The notes under the pieces are model-generated. The model saw nothing but the letters and a program-made list of their open reading frames with translations. It was not told the DNA's origin and did no database searches. Positions 8,387 through 19,459 of a DNA stretch of 64,000 bases are shown here, piece by piece. A program made the position numbers and the translations under genes. The stretch is from Pseudomonas fluorescens (GTDB lineage: Bacteria > Pseudomonadota > Gammaproteobacteria > Pseudomonadales > Pseudomonadaceae). The stretch covers positions 2,866,501-2,930,500 of the forward strand of contig NZ_CP012830.1 of NCBI RefSeq assembly GCF_001307155.1, in the 5' to 3' direction. Each line of letters starts with the position of its first letter. The first letter of the stretch is position 1.

Positions 8387-9558
8387 GGCAGCAATTGTTC
8401 CCAGGCAGGCACGCCCATCGGCGGTTTTGGCAGGGTTGGCAACGGCGCCGGATGGCTTGGCTGGATGCCGTCGCGTTGCAGCGACGCCATTACCCGGTCA
8501 GCGAAGTCCGGTGCCAGTGCCAGTTTGGTCGGCCAGCCCACCAGCAGGCGATCCTGCTCGGCGAGGAAGGCGTTGTCGGGTCGGCTCAGGCCCGATTGCA
8601 GTGGCTCGGCGCGCTCGACCCGCAAGGTCGCCCATTGCGCCTGGCTGAGGTCGACCCACGGCAACAGGTTGCCGAGTTCTTTCTGCGCGGCGGCTATTTG
8701 CGCGGCGGGTTCGCGGGCCACGCCTTCGGCTTCGGCGATATCACCGCCAAGGTACCAGATCCATTGACCATCGGCGGCCGGGTGGGTGGTGACGGTGATG
8801 CGCGGCTTCGACCCGCCGCCCAGGCAGTGGGCGTAGAGCGGTTTCAGGCTTGGGCCTTTGACGATGACCATGTGCAGCGGTCGACGTTGCATGGCTGGCT
8901 GGCTCAGGCCGAGCGCCGTGAGCAAGTCAGCGTTGCCAGCGCCAGCGCTGAGAACGATGCGCTGTGCACGGATCTCACGCTCGTCAACGCGCAGGCCGAC
9001 CAGTTCGCCGTTTTTCAGCAGTGGCTCGATCTTCTGCCCGGCCAGCAGACCGTCACCGGCAAGCTCAGCCAGACGTCCGATCAGGCTTGGCACATCGACC
9101 ACCAGTTCCGCAAGGCGATAGACCTTGCCCTTGAAGCGCTTGTCTTGCAGGGCCGGCGGCAGCTGCTCGCCTTTGACCTGATCAACCCGACCGCGCACCG
9201 CTTTGCTGGCGAAGAAACTGGTGAGGTTGCCGGCGAGGGTGCCGGGGGACCACAAATAGTGGGCTTCGGACAGCAGACGCACGCCGGACAGGTCCAGCTC
9301 GCCGTCGCCGGCCAAGGCTGCACGCCAACGGCGCGGCATGTCGGAAATCGCTTCGGAGGCACCGGTCAACGCACCATGCAGCGCGTATTTGGCGCCGCCG
9401 TGGATGATCCCCTGGGACTTCACGCTCTGCCCGCCGCCGAGACTGGCACTTTCCACCAGCACGGTCGAGAAACCCTGGCGACGCAGGCGCGCGTTCAGCC
9501 AGAGGCCGGCGACACCAGCGCCGACAATCAGTACGTCGGTGGAAATAACGGATGGCAT
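8383..9558 (-). CDS. FAD-dependent oxidoreductase (DAO family)
   Basis: A 391-residue flavoprotein. The N-terminal dinucleotide-binding fold begins at residue 8 with DVLIVGAGVAGLWLNARL (GxGxxG at 13-18), followed by SQGIIHGG near 48-55, a feature of DAO-type oxidases and glycerol-3-phosphate-dehydrogenase-like proteins. It would oxidise an amine or hydroxy acid; the substrate cannot be told. It is first of a three-gene minus-strand operon with an aldo/keto reductase and an unknown protein. The ATG at 9558 has a GAGGTCGCTGC stretch just upstream. A REP doublet separates it from the SMR pump gene further upstream. Confidence 0.85.
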   Translation of the reverse strand: MPSVISTDVLIVGAGVAGLWLNARLRRQGFSTVLVESASLGGGQSVKSQGIIHGGAKYALHGALTGASEAISDMPRRWRAALAGDGELDLSGVRLLSEAHYLWSPGTLAGNLTSFFASKAVRGRVDQVKGEQLPPALQDKRFKGKVYRLAELVVDVPSLIGRLAELAGDGLLAGQKIEPLLKNGELVGLRVDEREIRAQRIVLSAGAGNADLLTALGLSQPAMQRRPLHMVIVKGPSLKPLYAHCLGGGSKPRITVTTHPAADGQWIWYLGGDIAEAEGVAREPAAQIAAAQKELGNLLPWVDLSQAQWATLRVERAEPLQSGLSRPDNAFLAEQDRLLVGWPTKLALAPDFADRVMASLQRDGIQPSHPAPLPTLPKPPMGVPAWEQLLP

Positions 9559-9660
9559 GCAGCGACCTCAGAGTTCAGGACTAGAGGCGCAGTATACAGA
9601 CTCGACGAATAGAGGTTTTGCTGGCGATCAATAGGTGGTTGGTCAGGCCACGCACAAACC

Positions 9661-9791
9661 TGTGGCGAGGGAGCTTGCTCCCGCTCGGGTGCGCAGCAGC
9701 CGCAAATGAACCAATGCGGTCTATCCCCAAGCCTCGATATCAGGTTTTGGGGCCGCTTCGCGACCCAGCGGGAGCAAGCTCCCTCGCCACA
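9661..9791. repeat. REP doublet (REPIN), copy 2
   Basis: Arms TGTGGCGAGGGAGC and GCTCCCTCGCCACA about 130 bp apart with inner palindromes (GGTGCGCAGCAGCC; GGGCCGCTTCGCGACCC). It lies between two same-strand genes, the SMR pump (upstream) and the FAD oxidoreductase (downstream). Confidence 0.9.
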
Positions 9792-9809
9792 ATGGACTGG
9801 TATCTGGCT

Positions 9810-10142
9810 TTAATGCCCGGCAGTTTTCGAGAACAGCTGGATGACCACCACGCCCAGGACGATCAGCGCCATACCAAGCATGGCCGGGATGTCGAGTTTC
9901 TGGTCGTAGAGAAACAGCGCCGCGATGCTGACCATCACGATCCCCATGCCGGCCCATACCGCGTAGGTGACGCCAACCGGAATGGTGCGCACCACCAGGG
10001 TCAGCATCCAGAACGCAATGCCGTAACCGACAATGATCAACAGCAAAGGGAGTGGTGTGCTCAGGCCCTTGACCGCTTTCATCGATACGGTGGCGATCAC
10101 TTCGGCGCAGATGGCGATAGCCAGGAGGTAGTAAGCGTTCAT
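9810..10142 (-). CDS. Small multidrug resistance (SMR) efflux protein, EmrE-like
   Basis: A 110-residue inner-membrane protein with four helices, exactly the EmrE length. The essential membrane glutamate is present as Glu14 in AICAEVIATVSMK, and the family motifs YAVWAGMGIV (near 60-69) and LDIPAMLGMALI follow. It would work as an antiparallel dimer exchanging protons for cationic drugs or polyamines. I start it at 10142, where GAGGATC sits 6 bases upstream, not at the longer in-frame start at 10184. It is divergent from a LysR regulator with a shared 103-base control region, so that regulator may control it. Glu14 and the aromatic pattern fit the drug-export subgroup better than the guanidinium exporters. 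Confidence 0.9.
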   Translation of the reverse strand: MNAYYLLAIAICAEVIATVSMKAVKGLSTPLPLLLIIVGYGIAFWMLTLVVRTIPVGVTYAVWAGMGIVMVSIAALFLYDQKLDIPAMLGMALIVLGVVVIQLFSKTAGH

Positions 10143-10245
10143 GGTGTGATCCTCGTATTTTGGCCTGCTTGATGAGGTCGGCATTCTAGAGGCTTTCGAG
10201 ATGGGGTAAAGTCATTACCTATCTGATTTGAAGATGGGTTGAGCC

Positions 10246-11136
10246 ATGAGTGTGTTATGGAATCTGGAGCAGATGCGTTTGTTCGTCAGCGTGGCCGAGC
10301 AGCGTTCGTTTTCGGCGGTCGCGCGCGATCAACGCAAGGCACAGTCGGCGGTCAGCAGTGCGATTGCACTGCTTGAGGCAGACCTTGGCCTGAACCTGTT
10401 TGATCGCAGTAGCGGCCGCCAGCCGCGCTTGACCGAGGCCGGCAGCGCGTTGCTCGAAGAAGCGCGAGAGGTGCTGCGTCAGTGTGAGCGTCTCAATGGG
10501 CGGGCGCTGGCGTTGATGCGCGGTCAGGAAGCGCGGCTGCGTCTGGCGCAGGATGAGGCCATGCCTTATCAGCCGGTGCTCGACAGCCTCGAAGCATTGG
10601 CCGAGCAATTTCCCAGCCTGGAAGTGCAACTGGCCAGTGCCGCCCAGGGCGATGTGGCGCGCAAACTGGTGGAGCGCCGGGCCGATCTGGGCTTGCTGTT
10701 TTATCACGAACAGATTCCCGAAGCCCTGGAACGTCGGGTGCTGGGCAGCGTCGAGATGGTCACGGTGTGCGGAGTCGGGCATCCGCTGGCCGTAGAAGGG
10801 CAGGTCAATTGCCAGCAGATGGCGCAGCATCGACAACTGCTGATGGCCACGCATTCCAGCGTCTACCCCGGCAGTGAACAAGCCAGCCCGCAAGTCTGGC
10901 GCGCCGACAGTTTCTACGTTCTCGCCGAGTGGCTGATGCGTGGCCTGGGGTGGGGCTGGCTGCCGCGGCATGTGGTGCAGTACCCGGCGTATCAGGGGCA
11001 GATGGTCGAACTGGTCAGCGAATGGACCCCGCCAGCGTTGGTGGTGGAGTTGGTCTGGCGGCGTGATGAACCGCTGGGGCCGGCGGCGCGTTGGTTGGCG
11101 GAACGTTTTGCCGTGCACTTGCAGGCGATCGGCTAA
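10246..11136 (+). CDS. LysR-family transcriptional regulator
   Basis: A 296-residue regulator. The N-terminal winged helix-turn-helix spans roughly 6-65 (LEQMRLFVSVAEQRSFSAVA ... LEADLGLNLFDR) and the periplasmic-binding-protein-like effector domain fills about 90-290. It is divergent from the SMR pump gene, the classic arrangement for a LysR regulator and its target, and nearly abuts waaA downstream (23-base gap). The effector is unknown. Confidence 0.92.
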   Translation: MSVLWNLEQMRLFVSVAEQRSFSAVARDQRKAQSAVSSAIALLEADLGLNLFDRSSGRQPRLTEAGSALLEEAREVLRQCERLNGRALALMRGQEARLRLAQDEAMPYQPVLDSLEALAEQFPSLEVQLASAAQGDVARKLVERRADLGLLFYHEQIPEALERRVLGSVEMVTVCGVGHPLAVEGQVNCQQMAQHRQLLMATHSSVYPGSEQASPQVWRADSFYVLAEWLMRGLGWGWLPRHVVQYPAYQGQMVELVSEWTPPALVVELVWRRDEPLGPAARWLAERFAVHLQAIG

Positions 11137-11159
11137 AAAAGCCGATAAACTCCGCCGCC

Positions 11160-12434
11160 ATGAATAGAACTCTCTACACCGCGCTGTTTTACTTGGGGCT
11201 GCCACTGGTAGCGATTCGGCTGTGGCTGCGCTCGCGCAAGGCACCGGCGTACGCCAAGCGTATTGGCGAGCGCTTCTCCATCGGCTTGCCGGTGATGAAA
11301 CCTGGCGGCATCTGGGTACATGCGGTGTCGGTTGGCGAAAGCATTGCCGCGGCCCCCATGATTCGCGGGTTGCTCGAACGTTATCCACAGCTGCCGATCA
11401 CCGTGACGTGTATGACCCCAACCGGCTCCGAGCGGATTCACGCAATGTTCGCCAATGAGCCACGCATCCAGCACTGCTACCTGCCTTACGATCTGCCCTG
11501 TGCGGCGGCGCGGTTTCTCGACCGGGTTCAGCCGAAACTGGCGGTGATCATGGAAACCGAGTTGTGGCCCAACCACATTCATCAGTGCGCCAAACGCGGG
11601 ATCCCGGTGGCGCTGGCCAATGCCCGGCTTTCGGAACGCTCGGCCAAAGGCTATGGCCGTTTCGGCAAGCTGACGCAGCCGATGCTGGCCGAAATGAGTC
11701 TGTTCGCGGTGCAGACCGAAGCCGAGGCCGAGCGCTTTCGGCAACTGGGCGCGCGCGCGGAAACGGTCGAAGTGACCGGCTCGATCAAGTTTGATTTGCG
11801 CATCGACCCACAATTGCTGCAGCGGGCCGCCGAGTTGCGTCAGCAATGGCAAGCGGTCGAGCGTCCGGTATGGATCGCCGCGAGTACCCATGAAGGTGAG
11901 GACGAAGTGGTGCTGGCGGCGCATCGACAATTGCTTGCCAGCCATCCGGATGCGCTGCTGATTCTGGTGCCGCGTCACCCCGAACGTTTCAATCCGGTGT
12001 TCGAACTCTGCCAGCAGCAAGGTTTCAACACGATCCGTCGTTCGACCGGCGAAATGGTCAGCGCCAGCACCTCAGTGCTGCTCGGCGACACCATGGGCGA
12101 GTTGCTGTTTCTCTACGCCCTGGCCGACAGTGCGTTTGTCGGTGGCAGTCTGGTGCCGAATGGCGGGCATAACCTGCTGGAGCCGGCGGCGCTGGCCAAA
12201 CCGGTGTTGAGCGGGCCGCACCTGTTCAATTTCCTTGAGATCGCCACGCTGATGCGTAGCGCCAAGGCGCTACAGGAAGTGGATGACGCCCAAGGGTTGG
12301 CGCTGGCCGTGCAGCGGCTATTCGAGTTGCCACGCGATGCGCAGCGGATGGCAGAGGCGGGGCTGAACGTGATGCGCGCCAACCAGGGCGCCTTGCAGCG
12401 ATTGCTGGATGGGTTGGGGCGGTTGATCAACTGA
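11160..12434 (+). CDS. waaA: 3-deoxy-D-manno-octulosonic acid (Kdo) transferase
   Basis: A 424-residue membrane-anchored glycosyltransferase that adds Kdo to lipid IVA at the cytoplasmic face of the inner membrane. A hydrophobic anchor occupies about residues 4-22. HAVSVGES at 54-61 includes the catalytic-base glutamate at residue 60. The GT-B C-terminal half holds STHEGEDE near 242-249 and the GGSLVPNGGHNLLEPAA motif near 326-342. E. coli WaaA has 425 residues. I use the ATG at 11160, which lies 24 bases after the LysR stop codon, because the product then begins with the usual short anchor; the longer frame overlaps lysR. Followed by a REP doublet and the convergent tolC. Confidence 0.95.
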   Translation: MNRTLYTALFYLGLPLVAIRLWLRSRKAPAYAKRIGERFSIGLPVMKPGGIWVHAVSVGESIAAAPMIRGLLERYPQLPITVTCMTPTGSERIHAMFANEPRIQHCYLPYDLPCAAARFLDRVQPKLAVIMETELWPNHIHQCAKRGIPVALANARLSERSAKGYGRFGKLTQPMLAEMSLFAVQTEAEAERFRQLGARAETVEVTGSIKFDLRIDPQLLQRAAELRQQWQAVERPVWIAASTHEGEDEVVLAAHRQLLASHPDALLILVPRHPERFNPVFELCQQQGFNTIRRSTGEMVSASTSVLLGDTMGELLFLYALADSAFVGGSLVPNGGHNLLEPAALAKPVLSGPHLFNFLEIATLMRSAKALQEVDDAQGLALAVQRLFELPRDAQRMAEAGLNVMRANQGALQRLLDGLGRLIN

Positions 12435-12449
12435 TTCTGAACCTGACAC

Positions 12450-12583
12450 CTGTGGCGAGGGAGCTTGCTCCCGCGGGGCTGCAAAGCAGCCCGAAAAACT
12501 GACACCGTGGTGTATCAGGCACACGGTAGTCACCGAATTACGACTGCTTTGCAGCCGAGCGGGAGCAAGCTCCCTCGCCACAG
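12450..12583. repeat. REP doublet (REPIN), copy 3
   Basis: Arms CTGTGGCGAGGGAGC and GCTCCCTCGCCACA, about 134 bp overall, with inner palindromes (GGGGCTGCAAAGCAGCCC; GACTGCTTTGCAGCC). It occupies the space between the convergent waaA and tolC genes. Confidence 0.9.
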
Positions 12584-12592
12584 GGTTGGTTT

Positions 12593-14032
12593 TTACTGGC
12601 CGGGATTAGCTTTTAGCTGTTCCGCTGCAGCCTTGGCCAGGTCCGGGGGCAGGAAGTCCTTGTCCGGGTTGTAGTCGGCCTTGAGATAACGCTTCAGGTC
12701 CTGCAAGTCGCCTGGGCTCAGGGTGCCGGCCGCCTGCTTCAGGCGCAGGTTGTCGAGAATGTAGTCGTAGCGGCTGTTGTTGTAGTTGCGCACCGAGGTG
12801 TACAGCTGGCGCTGGGCGTCGAGTACGTCGACGATATTGCGCGTGCCTACCTGATAACCGATCTCCGTGGCTTCCACCGCGCTCTGGTTCGAGATGATCG
12901 ACTGGCGACGTGCCTGCACCTGCTCGACATCGCTGTTCACCGCACGGTGCAGGTTGCGGGTGTTTTCCACCACTTGCCGACGCAGTGCTTCGCGTTGCTG
13001 TTCGTTTTGGTCCAGGCGCGAGTACGACTCGCGAACCTGCGAGCTGGTCAGCCCACCACTGTAGATCGGAATGTTCAATTGCAGGCCGACCGTGCTTTGC
13101 GAGACGGTGCCGCCGTACGGTTGACCAAAGGCGCTCGGGTTGCTGAAGCCCAGCGCATCGTTGTCTCCGGTCTTGTACTGCGCCACGGCGTCGAGGGTCG
13201 GTGCGTGGCCGGCCTTGCGCTGCTTGAGCGTTTCTTCTGCCGCGCTGACTGCGTAGTTGCTGGCCAGCAGATTGAGGTTCTGTTTGGCGGCAGTGTCGAC
13301 CCAGGCCTTGGCGTCGTTCGGCGCTGGCGGCAGGACGGGCAAGGTGTGGACGATGCCCTGAATCGAGTTGTACTGACGGTTGGTCAGGGTGATCAGTGCT
13401 TCGAACGCATCATCCACCTGGCGCTGGGCGAGAATCCGGTTGGCGCGCGCGGTGTCGTAACTGGCTTGTGATTGCAGCACGTCGGTCTTGTCCGAGAGGC
13501 CGACATCGAAACGCTCATTGGACTGATCGAGCTGGCGCTTGAACGCGGCTTCCTCGGCCTTGGTCGAGGCAAGGTTGTCCTGACTGCGCAGCACGTTGAA
13601 GTAGGTTTCGGCGCTTTTCAGGATCAGGTTCTGCTCGGTCGCCGAAAGTTGCAACGCCGCTTGCTCGTTGACATCCTTGGCTGCCTGGAGCTGGAACCAG
13701 CGATCGGCGCGGAACAACGGCTGGGCCAGCGTTGCTTGATAGAAGTGGGCACTGCGATTGGCAATAGCCGATGGCTGGTCGATTTTCGTCCGGACATCGG
13801 CAACCTCGGCGCTACCCGAGAGGTTCGGCAGCAGGCCGGCGCGGGCCTGGGGCACGACTTCCTTTTGCGCGCCATATTGGGCACGGGCGGCGGCCAGGTC
13901 GGCGTTGTTGTCGACAGCTTCCTGGTAGACGCTGACCAAATCGGTATTGCTCGATAATGGCGCTTCTGCTGCCCAGGCCATTCCGTTGGACGCACAAGAC
14001 ACGGCAAGAGCCAGTGAGAGTTTGCGCAGCAT
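12593..14032 (-). CDS. tolC: TolC family outer-membrane efflux protein
   Basis: A 479-residue exported protein with a signal peptide ending near AMAWA-AE (residues 1-21). Two homologous halves of long alternating helices follow, as in TolC: a first repeat with DLAAARAQYGAQKEVVPQAR and a second with LKQRKAGHAPTLDAVAQYK and YNNSRYDYILDNLRLKQAAG near the C-terminus. It forms the trimeric outer-membrane channel for type I secretion and RND/MFS export. The location next to thiC matches the P. aeruginosa OpmH/TolC locus as I recall it. It is divergent from thiC. Confidence 0.9.
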   Translation of the reverse strand: MLRKLSLALAVSCASNGMAWAAEAPLSSNTDLVSVYQEAVDNNADLAAARAQYGAQKEVVPQARAGLLPNLSGSAEVADVRTKIDQPSAIANRSAHFYQATLAQPLFRADRWFQLQAAKDVNEQAALQLSATEQNLILKSAETYFNVLRSQDNLASTKAEEAAFKRQLDQSNERFDVGLSDKTDVLQSQASYDTARANRILAQRQVDDAFEALITLTNRQYNSIQGIVHTLPVLPPAPNDAKAWVDTAAKQNLNLLASNYAVSAAEETLKQRKAGHAPTLDAVAQYKTGDNDALGFSNPSAFGQPYGGTVSQSTVGLQLNIPIYSGGLTSSQVRESYSRLDQNEQQREALRRQVVENTRNLHRAVNSDVEQVQARRQSIISNQSAVEATEIGYQVGTRNIVDVLDAQRQLYTSVRNYNNSRYDYILDNLRLKQAAGTLSPGDLQDLKRYLKADYNPDKDFLPPDLAKAAAEQLKANPGQ

Positions 14033-14230
14033 GAGGCGATCCCTAGAGTGAATATTACAGTGGTAATTTGAGCGCCAAGGCTACGGCGCACGCCCGGCAG
14101 CGTCAAGGCGCAGCATGGCGCTGCGAGTGTAGATGCGCCAACCTGCGGCAACAATCCTGTAATTACGCCATTCATCACGCTGTATGCACCGGTGTTGGCG
14201 TTCTTTGCCAGTTGTGTCTAGACTGGCCGG
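14033..14230. other. tolC-thiC divergent intergenic region
   Basis: About 200 bases between the tolC start and the TPP aptamer. It must hold the two divergent promoters, but I could not settle on convincing -35/-10 pairs. No open frame or repeat is evident. Confidence 0.4.
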
Positions 14231-16395
<2,165 letters not shown>

Positions 16396-16400
16396 TTTTT

Positions 16401-16424
16401 GCCGGCGCCTCCAGAGGCGCCGGC
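16401..16424 (+). terminator. GC-rich hairpin after thiC
   Basis: A perfect 10-bp stem (GCCGGCGCCT / AGGCGCCGGC) with a 4-base loop lies 5 bases after the stop codon. T residues precede it but only AACTCT follows, so termination strength is uncertain. Confidence 0.6.
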
Positions 16425-16429
16425 AACTC

Positions 16430-16561
16430 TGTGGCGAGGGGGCTTGCCCCCGCTCGGCCGCGAAGCGGTCGTAAATCCGGCGACGAGTTCTAACTGACAG
16501 GGCTCAGTCGTTAGCTTTGGGACTGCTTCGCAGTCCAACGGGGGCAAGCCCCCTCGCCACA
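16430..16561. repeat. REP doublet (REPIN), copy 4, variant arms
   Basis: Arms TGTGGCGAGGGGGCTTGCCC and its complement differ from the other copies by G/C changes that keep the pairing (GGGGGCTTGCCCCC). Inner palindromes are GGCCGCGAAGCGGTC and GGACTGCTTCGCAGTCC. It sits between thiC and the co-directional cytX. Confidence 0.9.
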
Positions 16562-16610
16562 GGGGATCTGACGATCCACAACAACAAATGTTCCTCTGAG
16601 ATAACCCCCC

Positions 16611-17903
16611 TTGAGTATTCAACCCAGTACCTATTCTCCCGACCACGCCGTGCCTCTGGCCCAGCGCGTGTTCGGTGCCCGCGATCTGTTCTCCCTGTGG
16701 TTCTCCCTTGGCATTGGTCTGATGGTCTTGCAGACCGGGGCTTTGCTGGCGCCGGGGTTGGGTTTGTCGGGCTCGTTGCTGGCAATTTTCCTGGGCACGC
16801 TGGTCGGTGTTCTGCTGCTGGCGTGCGTCGGGGTGATCGGCAGCGATACCGGCCTGTCGGCCATGGCTGCACTCAAACTGAGCCTCGGTACTCGCGGTGC
16901 GAGTCTGCCGGCGCTGTTGAACCTGCTGCAACTGATCGGTTGGGGTTCGTTCGAAATCATCGTCATGCGCGACGCGGCCAGCCTGCTCGGCGCCCGTGCA
17001 TTCAGCGACGCTAGCCTGATGGCCAATCCATTGCTCTGGACGCTGGCGTTTGGCGCCCTAGCGACCTTGCTTGCAGTTAGTGGCCCGTTGACGTTTGTCC
17101 GTCAGATCCTGCGCAAGTGGGGCATCTGGTTGCTGCTGGCGGCGTGCATCTGGTTGACCTGGAACCTCTTCGCCAAGGCCGATCTGGCCGCGCTGTGGGC
17201 ACAGGCCGGTGACGGTTCGATGCCATTCGCCGTGGGTTTTGATATCGCCATCGCGATGCCACTGTCGTGGCTGCCGCTGATTGCCGACTACTCGCGTTTC
17301 GGCAAGCGTGCGAAAAGCGTATTCGGCGGTACGGCGCTGGGCTTCTTCATTGGTAACTTCTGGCTGATGAGCCTGGGCGTTGCCTACACCCTGGCGTTTG
17401 CCCCGAGTGGTGAAGTCAATGCCTTGCTGTTGGCGCTGGCCGGTGCCGGTTTGGGCATTCCGCTGTTGCTGATCCTGCTTGACGAGTCGGAAAATGCTTT
17501 CGCCGACATTCACTCGGCGGCGGTCTCCAGCGGGATTCTGTTGCGCATGAAAGTCGAACACCTGGCCTTGGCCATCGGGGTGATCTGCACCTTGATCGCG
17601 TGCCTGGCGCCATTGGCCCAGTACCAGAACTTCCTGCTGTTGATCGGCTCGGTGTTTGCGCCGCTGTTCGGCGTGGTGCTGGTGGATCACTTCATCCTGC
17701 GCAAGCGCAGTGCTCAAATTGCGTCAGCCGCCTTGCGCTGGCCGGCGTTGCTCGCCTGGCTGGGCGGGGTGAGCACCTATCACTTGCTGGCGAATCTGTA
17801 TCCGGAGGTCGGCGCAACCCTGCCATCGCTGGTAGTGGCAGGGCTGATGCAACTGCTGCTGGGGCGGGTCTTCAGCTACGCTCCGGCACCAGCTCAGGCT
17901 TGA
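16611..17903 (+). CDS. cytX: Putative hydroxymethylpyrimidine transporter CytX (NCS1 family)
   Basis: A 430-residue inner-membrane permease with about 12 hydrophobic helices. N-terminal QRVFGARDLFSLWFSLGIGL and the stretch MPLSWLPLIADYSRFGKRAK near 222-241 are typical of nucleobase:cation symporter-1 proteins of the CytX group, which are associated with thiamine genes. Location right after riboswitch-controlled thiC supports HMP uptake as the role; this is inference. The start appears to be TTG at 16611, because no ATG lies upstream in frame and the product then begins MSIQPSTYSPDHAVPLAQR. Its 3' end overlaps the convergent DUF3298 gene by 32 bases. Confidence 0.82.
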   Translation: MSIQPSTYSPDHAVPLAQRVFGARDLFSLWFSLGIGLMVLQTGALLAPGLGLSGSLLAIFLGTLVGVLLLACVGVIGSDTGLSAMAALKLSLGTRGASLPALLNLLQLIGWGSFEIIVMRDAASLLGARAFSDASLMANPLLWTLAFGALATLLAVSGPLTFVRQILRKWGIWLLLAACIWLTWNLFAKADLAALWAQAGDGSMPFAVGFDIAIAMPLSWLPLIADYSRFGKRAKSVFGGTALGFFIGNFWLMSLGVAYTLAFAPSGEVNALLLALAGAGLGIPLLLILLDESENAFADIHSAAVSSGILLRMKVEHLALAIGVICTLIACLAPLAQYQNFLLLIGSVFAPLFGVVLVDHFILRKRSAQIASAALRWPALLAWLGGVSTYHLLANLYPEVGATLPSLVVAGLMQLLLGRVFSYAPAPAQA

Positions 17904-18618
17904 TCTGACCCTTGAGGCGAGCGTAGGGGATGGTCATCTCGATGAGGCCACTTGAATAGGGCGCGATGGTCGCGACGTTGTACTTGAGCACCACCCCGGC
18001 GCTGGTCAAGGCCACGTTCGGGGTTTTCTGGAACGGCCAGCTTTTGACGAAGTCCGGATCCCGATCCAGTTGCGAATTGATCAGCCAGCTATTGTGCGCA
18101 ACTTGTGCGGTCTTCCAGAACGCTACTTCCTGCCCCGGCAAGAGCATGTCGCTCAGGCTCAGCTCTTTTTGCTGCTGGCGCGAGTAGTTGATAAAGCCCC
18201 GTCCCGGCGTGCCATTGGCCGCGCCCGTGTCCAGATAGCTGGACACTTCAATGATCACCAGTCCGTCATGCTGCTCACGTACCTTGGCTTGCAAGTAGAC
18301 GCTGTTGCGATCGCCGGACTCACGCAGGAACTGTTCGCGGTAGGCGTTGAGGGAGGCGGGTAGCGCCGCGCCCGGTGAGGTGCGGGTCATTTGCAGCAGG
18401 CGCTGTTCGACGATCCGGTCCAGTTGCGGGTCGGTCGGGAAATGCACCGTGTCGATATTCACCAGCGGGCAGTCGGGGCCGTCGCAACCCGGCTTGACCT
18501 GCTCGGACGCATCGCGAGTGGATGTTACCTGTGCCCGATAGCTGGGTTGGAACAGGCTTTGGCAAGCGCCGAGCGTGAGGGCAATACAGGCCACGGAGGC
18601 GATTTTCAACAGCGACAT
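17872..18618 (-). CDS. DUF3298 (RsiV-like) lipoprotein
   Basis: A 248-residue secreted lipoprotein. The signal peptide ends in the lipobox LGAC with the acylated cysteine at residue 19. The mature part begins QSLFQPSYRAQVTSTRD and contains FINYSRQQQKELSLSDMLLPGQE and YNVATIAPYSSGLIEMTIPYARLK, matching the DUF3298/RsiV fold (also found in some anti-sigma factors), here without a cytoplasmic sigma-binding part. Role unknown. It is probably a single-gene transcript and overlaps the end of cytX convergently. Confidence 0.75.
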   Translation of the reverse strand: MSLLKIASVACIALTLGACQSLFQPSYRAQVTSTRDASEQVKPGCDGPDCPLVNIDTVHFPTDPQLDRIVEQRLLQMTRTSPGAALPASLNAYREQFLRESGDRNSVYLQAKVREQHDGLVIIEVSSYLDTGAANGTPGRGFINYSRQQQKELSLSDMLLPGQEVAFWKTAQVAHNSWLINSQLDRDPDFVKSWPFQKTPNVALTSAGVVLKYNVATIAPYSSGLIEMTIPYARLKGQIKPELVPERS

Positions 18619-18841
18619 GGGCGTCCTTCATGAATCAGAGAAAGGCAAAATTCAGGGTCTTCGACTGCCAGCGGTGCGGTCGGTTCGCCACTAAGCTAAT
18701 TAGAGCCAATTAGAGTTGTTTTCACCCCTTGCCGTCTATCCCGCTGACGGCAAAGAGGCTGCATCAAACGGTGCGGGCGCGTTAGGATGGCGCGAAGCCT
18801 GGGGGGAGCTCCGGACGGATTGACAGTAAACGAGGATTGTT

Positions 18842-19459
18842 ATGACTGATTTTGCCAATGCCACCCCGACCATCGTAGACGTCGTACGCCGCGAAAACTG
18901 CTTCAAGGGTTTTTACCAGCTTGATCGCGTGCACTTGCGTCATGAGCTGTTTGCCGGTGGCATGAGTCGCGAGATCAGCCGCGAGTTGTTCGTTCGTCAT
19001 GATGCTGTGTGTGTCTTGCCTTACGATCCGCAGCGGGACGAGGTGGTATTGATCGAGCAATTTCGCGCCGGTGTATTGGGCAAGACTGATAATCCGTGGC
19101 TGATCGAACTGGTCGCCGGTCTGATCGATAAGGACGAACAACCGGAAGAAGTTGCTCACCGCGAAGCGCAGGAGGAAGCTGGGCTTGTATTCACTGCGCT
19201 GTGGCCGATGCTCAATTATTTTCCGTCGCCCGGTGGCAGTACCGAATACGTGCACTTGTATCTGGGGCGGTGTGACAGTAACGGGGCCGGCGGCATTCAT
19301 GGGCTGGTGGAGGAAGCAGAAGATATTCGCGTGACGGTCTGGGATTTCGAAGATGCCCTGCAAGCCGTACGTGATGGACGGATTTCCAACGCGGCGAGCA
19401 TTATTGCCTTGCAATGGCTGGCTTTGAACCGCGTTGAAGTGAGGGGGTTATGGTCGTAA
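18842..19459 (+). CDS. nudF: ADP-ribose diphosphatase (Nudix hydrolase)
   Basis: A 205-residue cytoplasmic hydrolase splitting ADP-ribose into AMP and ribose 5-phosphate. The Nudix box GLIDKDEQPEEVAHREAQEEAGL occupies 93-115 with the REXXEE core intact. VVLIEQFRAGV (68-78) and the later SPGGSTEYVHLYLG are typical of the ADP-ribose group. It is first in the nudF-yqiB-cpdA order also found in E. coli. It overlaps the next gene by 10 bases. The ATG at 18842 follows an ACGAGGATTGTT stretch. Confidence 0.93.
   Translation: MTDFANATPTIVDVVRRENCFKGFYQLDRVHLRHELFAGGMSREISRELFVRHDAVCVLPYDPQRDEVVLIEQFRAGVLGKTDNPWLIELVAGLIDKDEQPEEVAHREAQEEAGLVFTALWPMLNYFPSPGGSTEYVHLYLGRCDSNGAGGIHGLVEEAEDIRVTVWDFEDALQAVRDGRISNAASIIALQWLALNRVEVRGLWS

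Noticed and set aside
7592..8767. Long plus-strand frame (391 codons) opposite the aldo/keto reductase and oxidoreductase genes
   Set aside because: It is antisense to two genes with clear catalytic motifs, has no ribosome site and reads as low-complexity; a high-GC shadow.
16588..16625. CTCTGAGATAACCCCCCTTG before cytX resembles part of a TPP riboswitch (CTGAGA...ACCCTTGAAC)
   Set aside because: The GGGGTGCC block and the GCGTAGGGAA block are missing and the pairing arms cannot form; likely chance.
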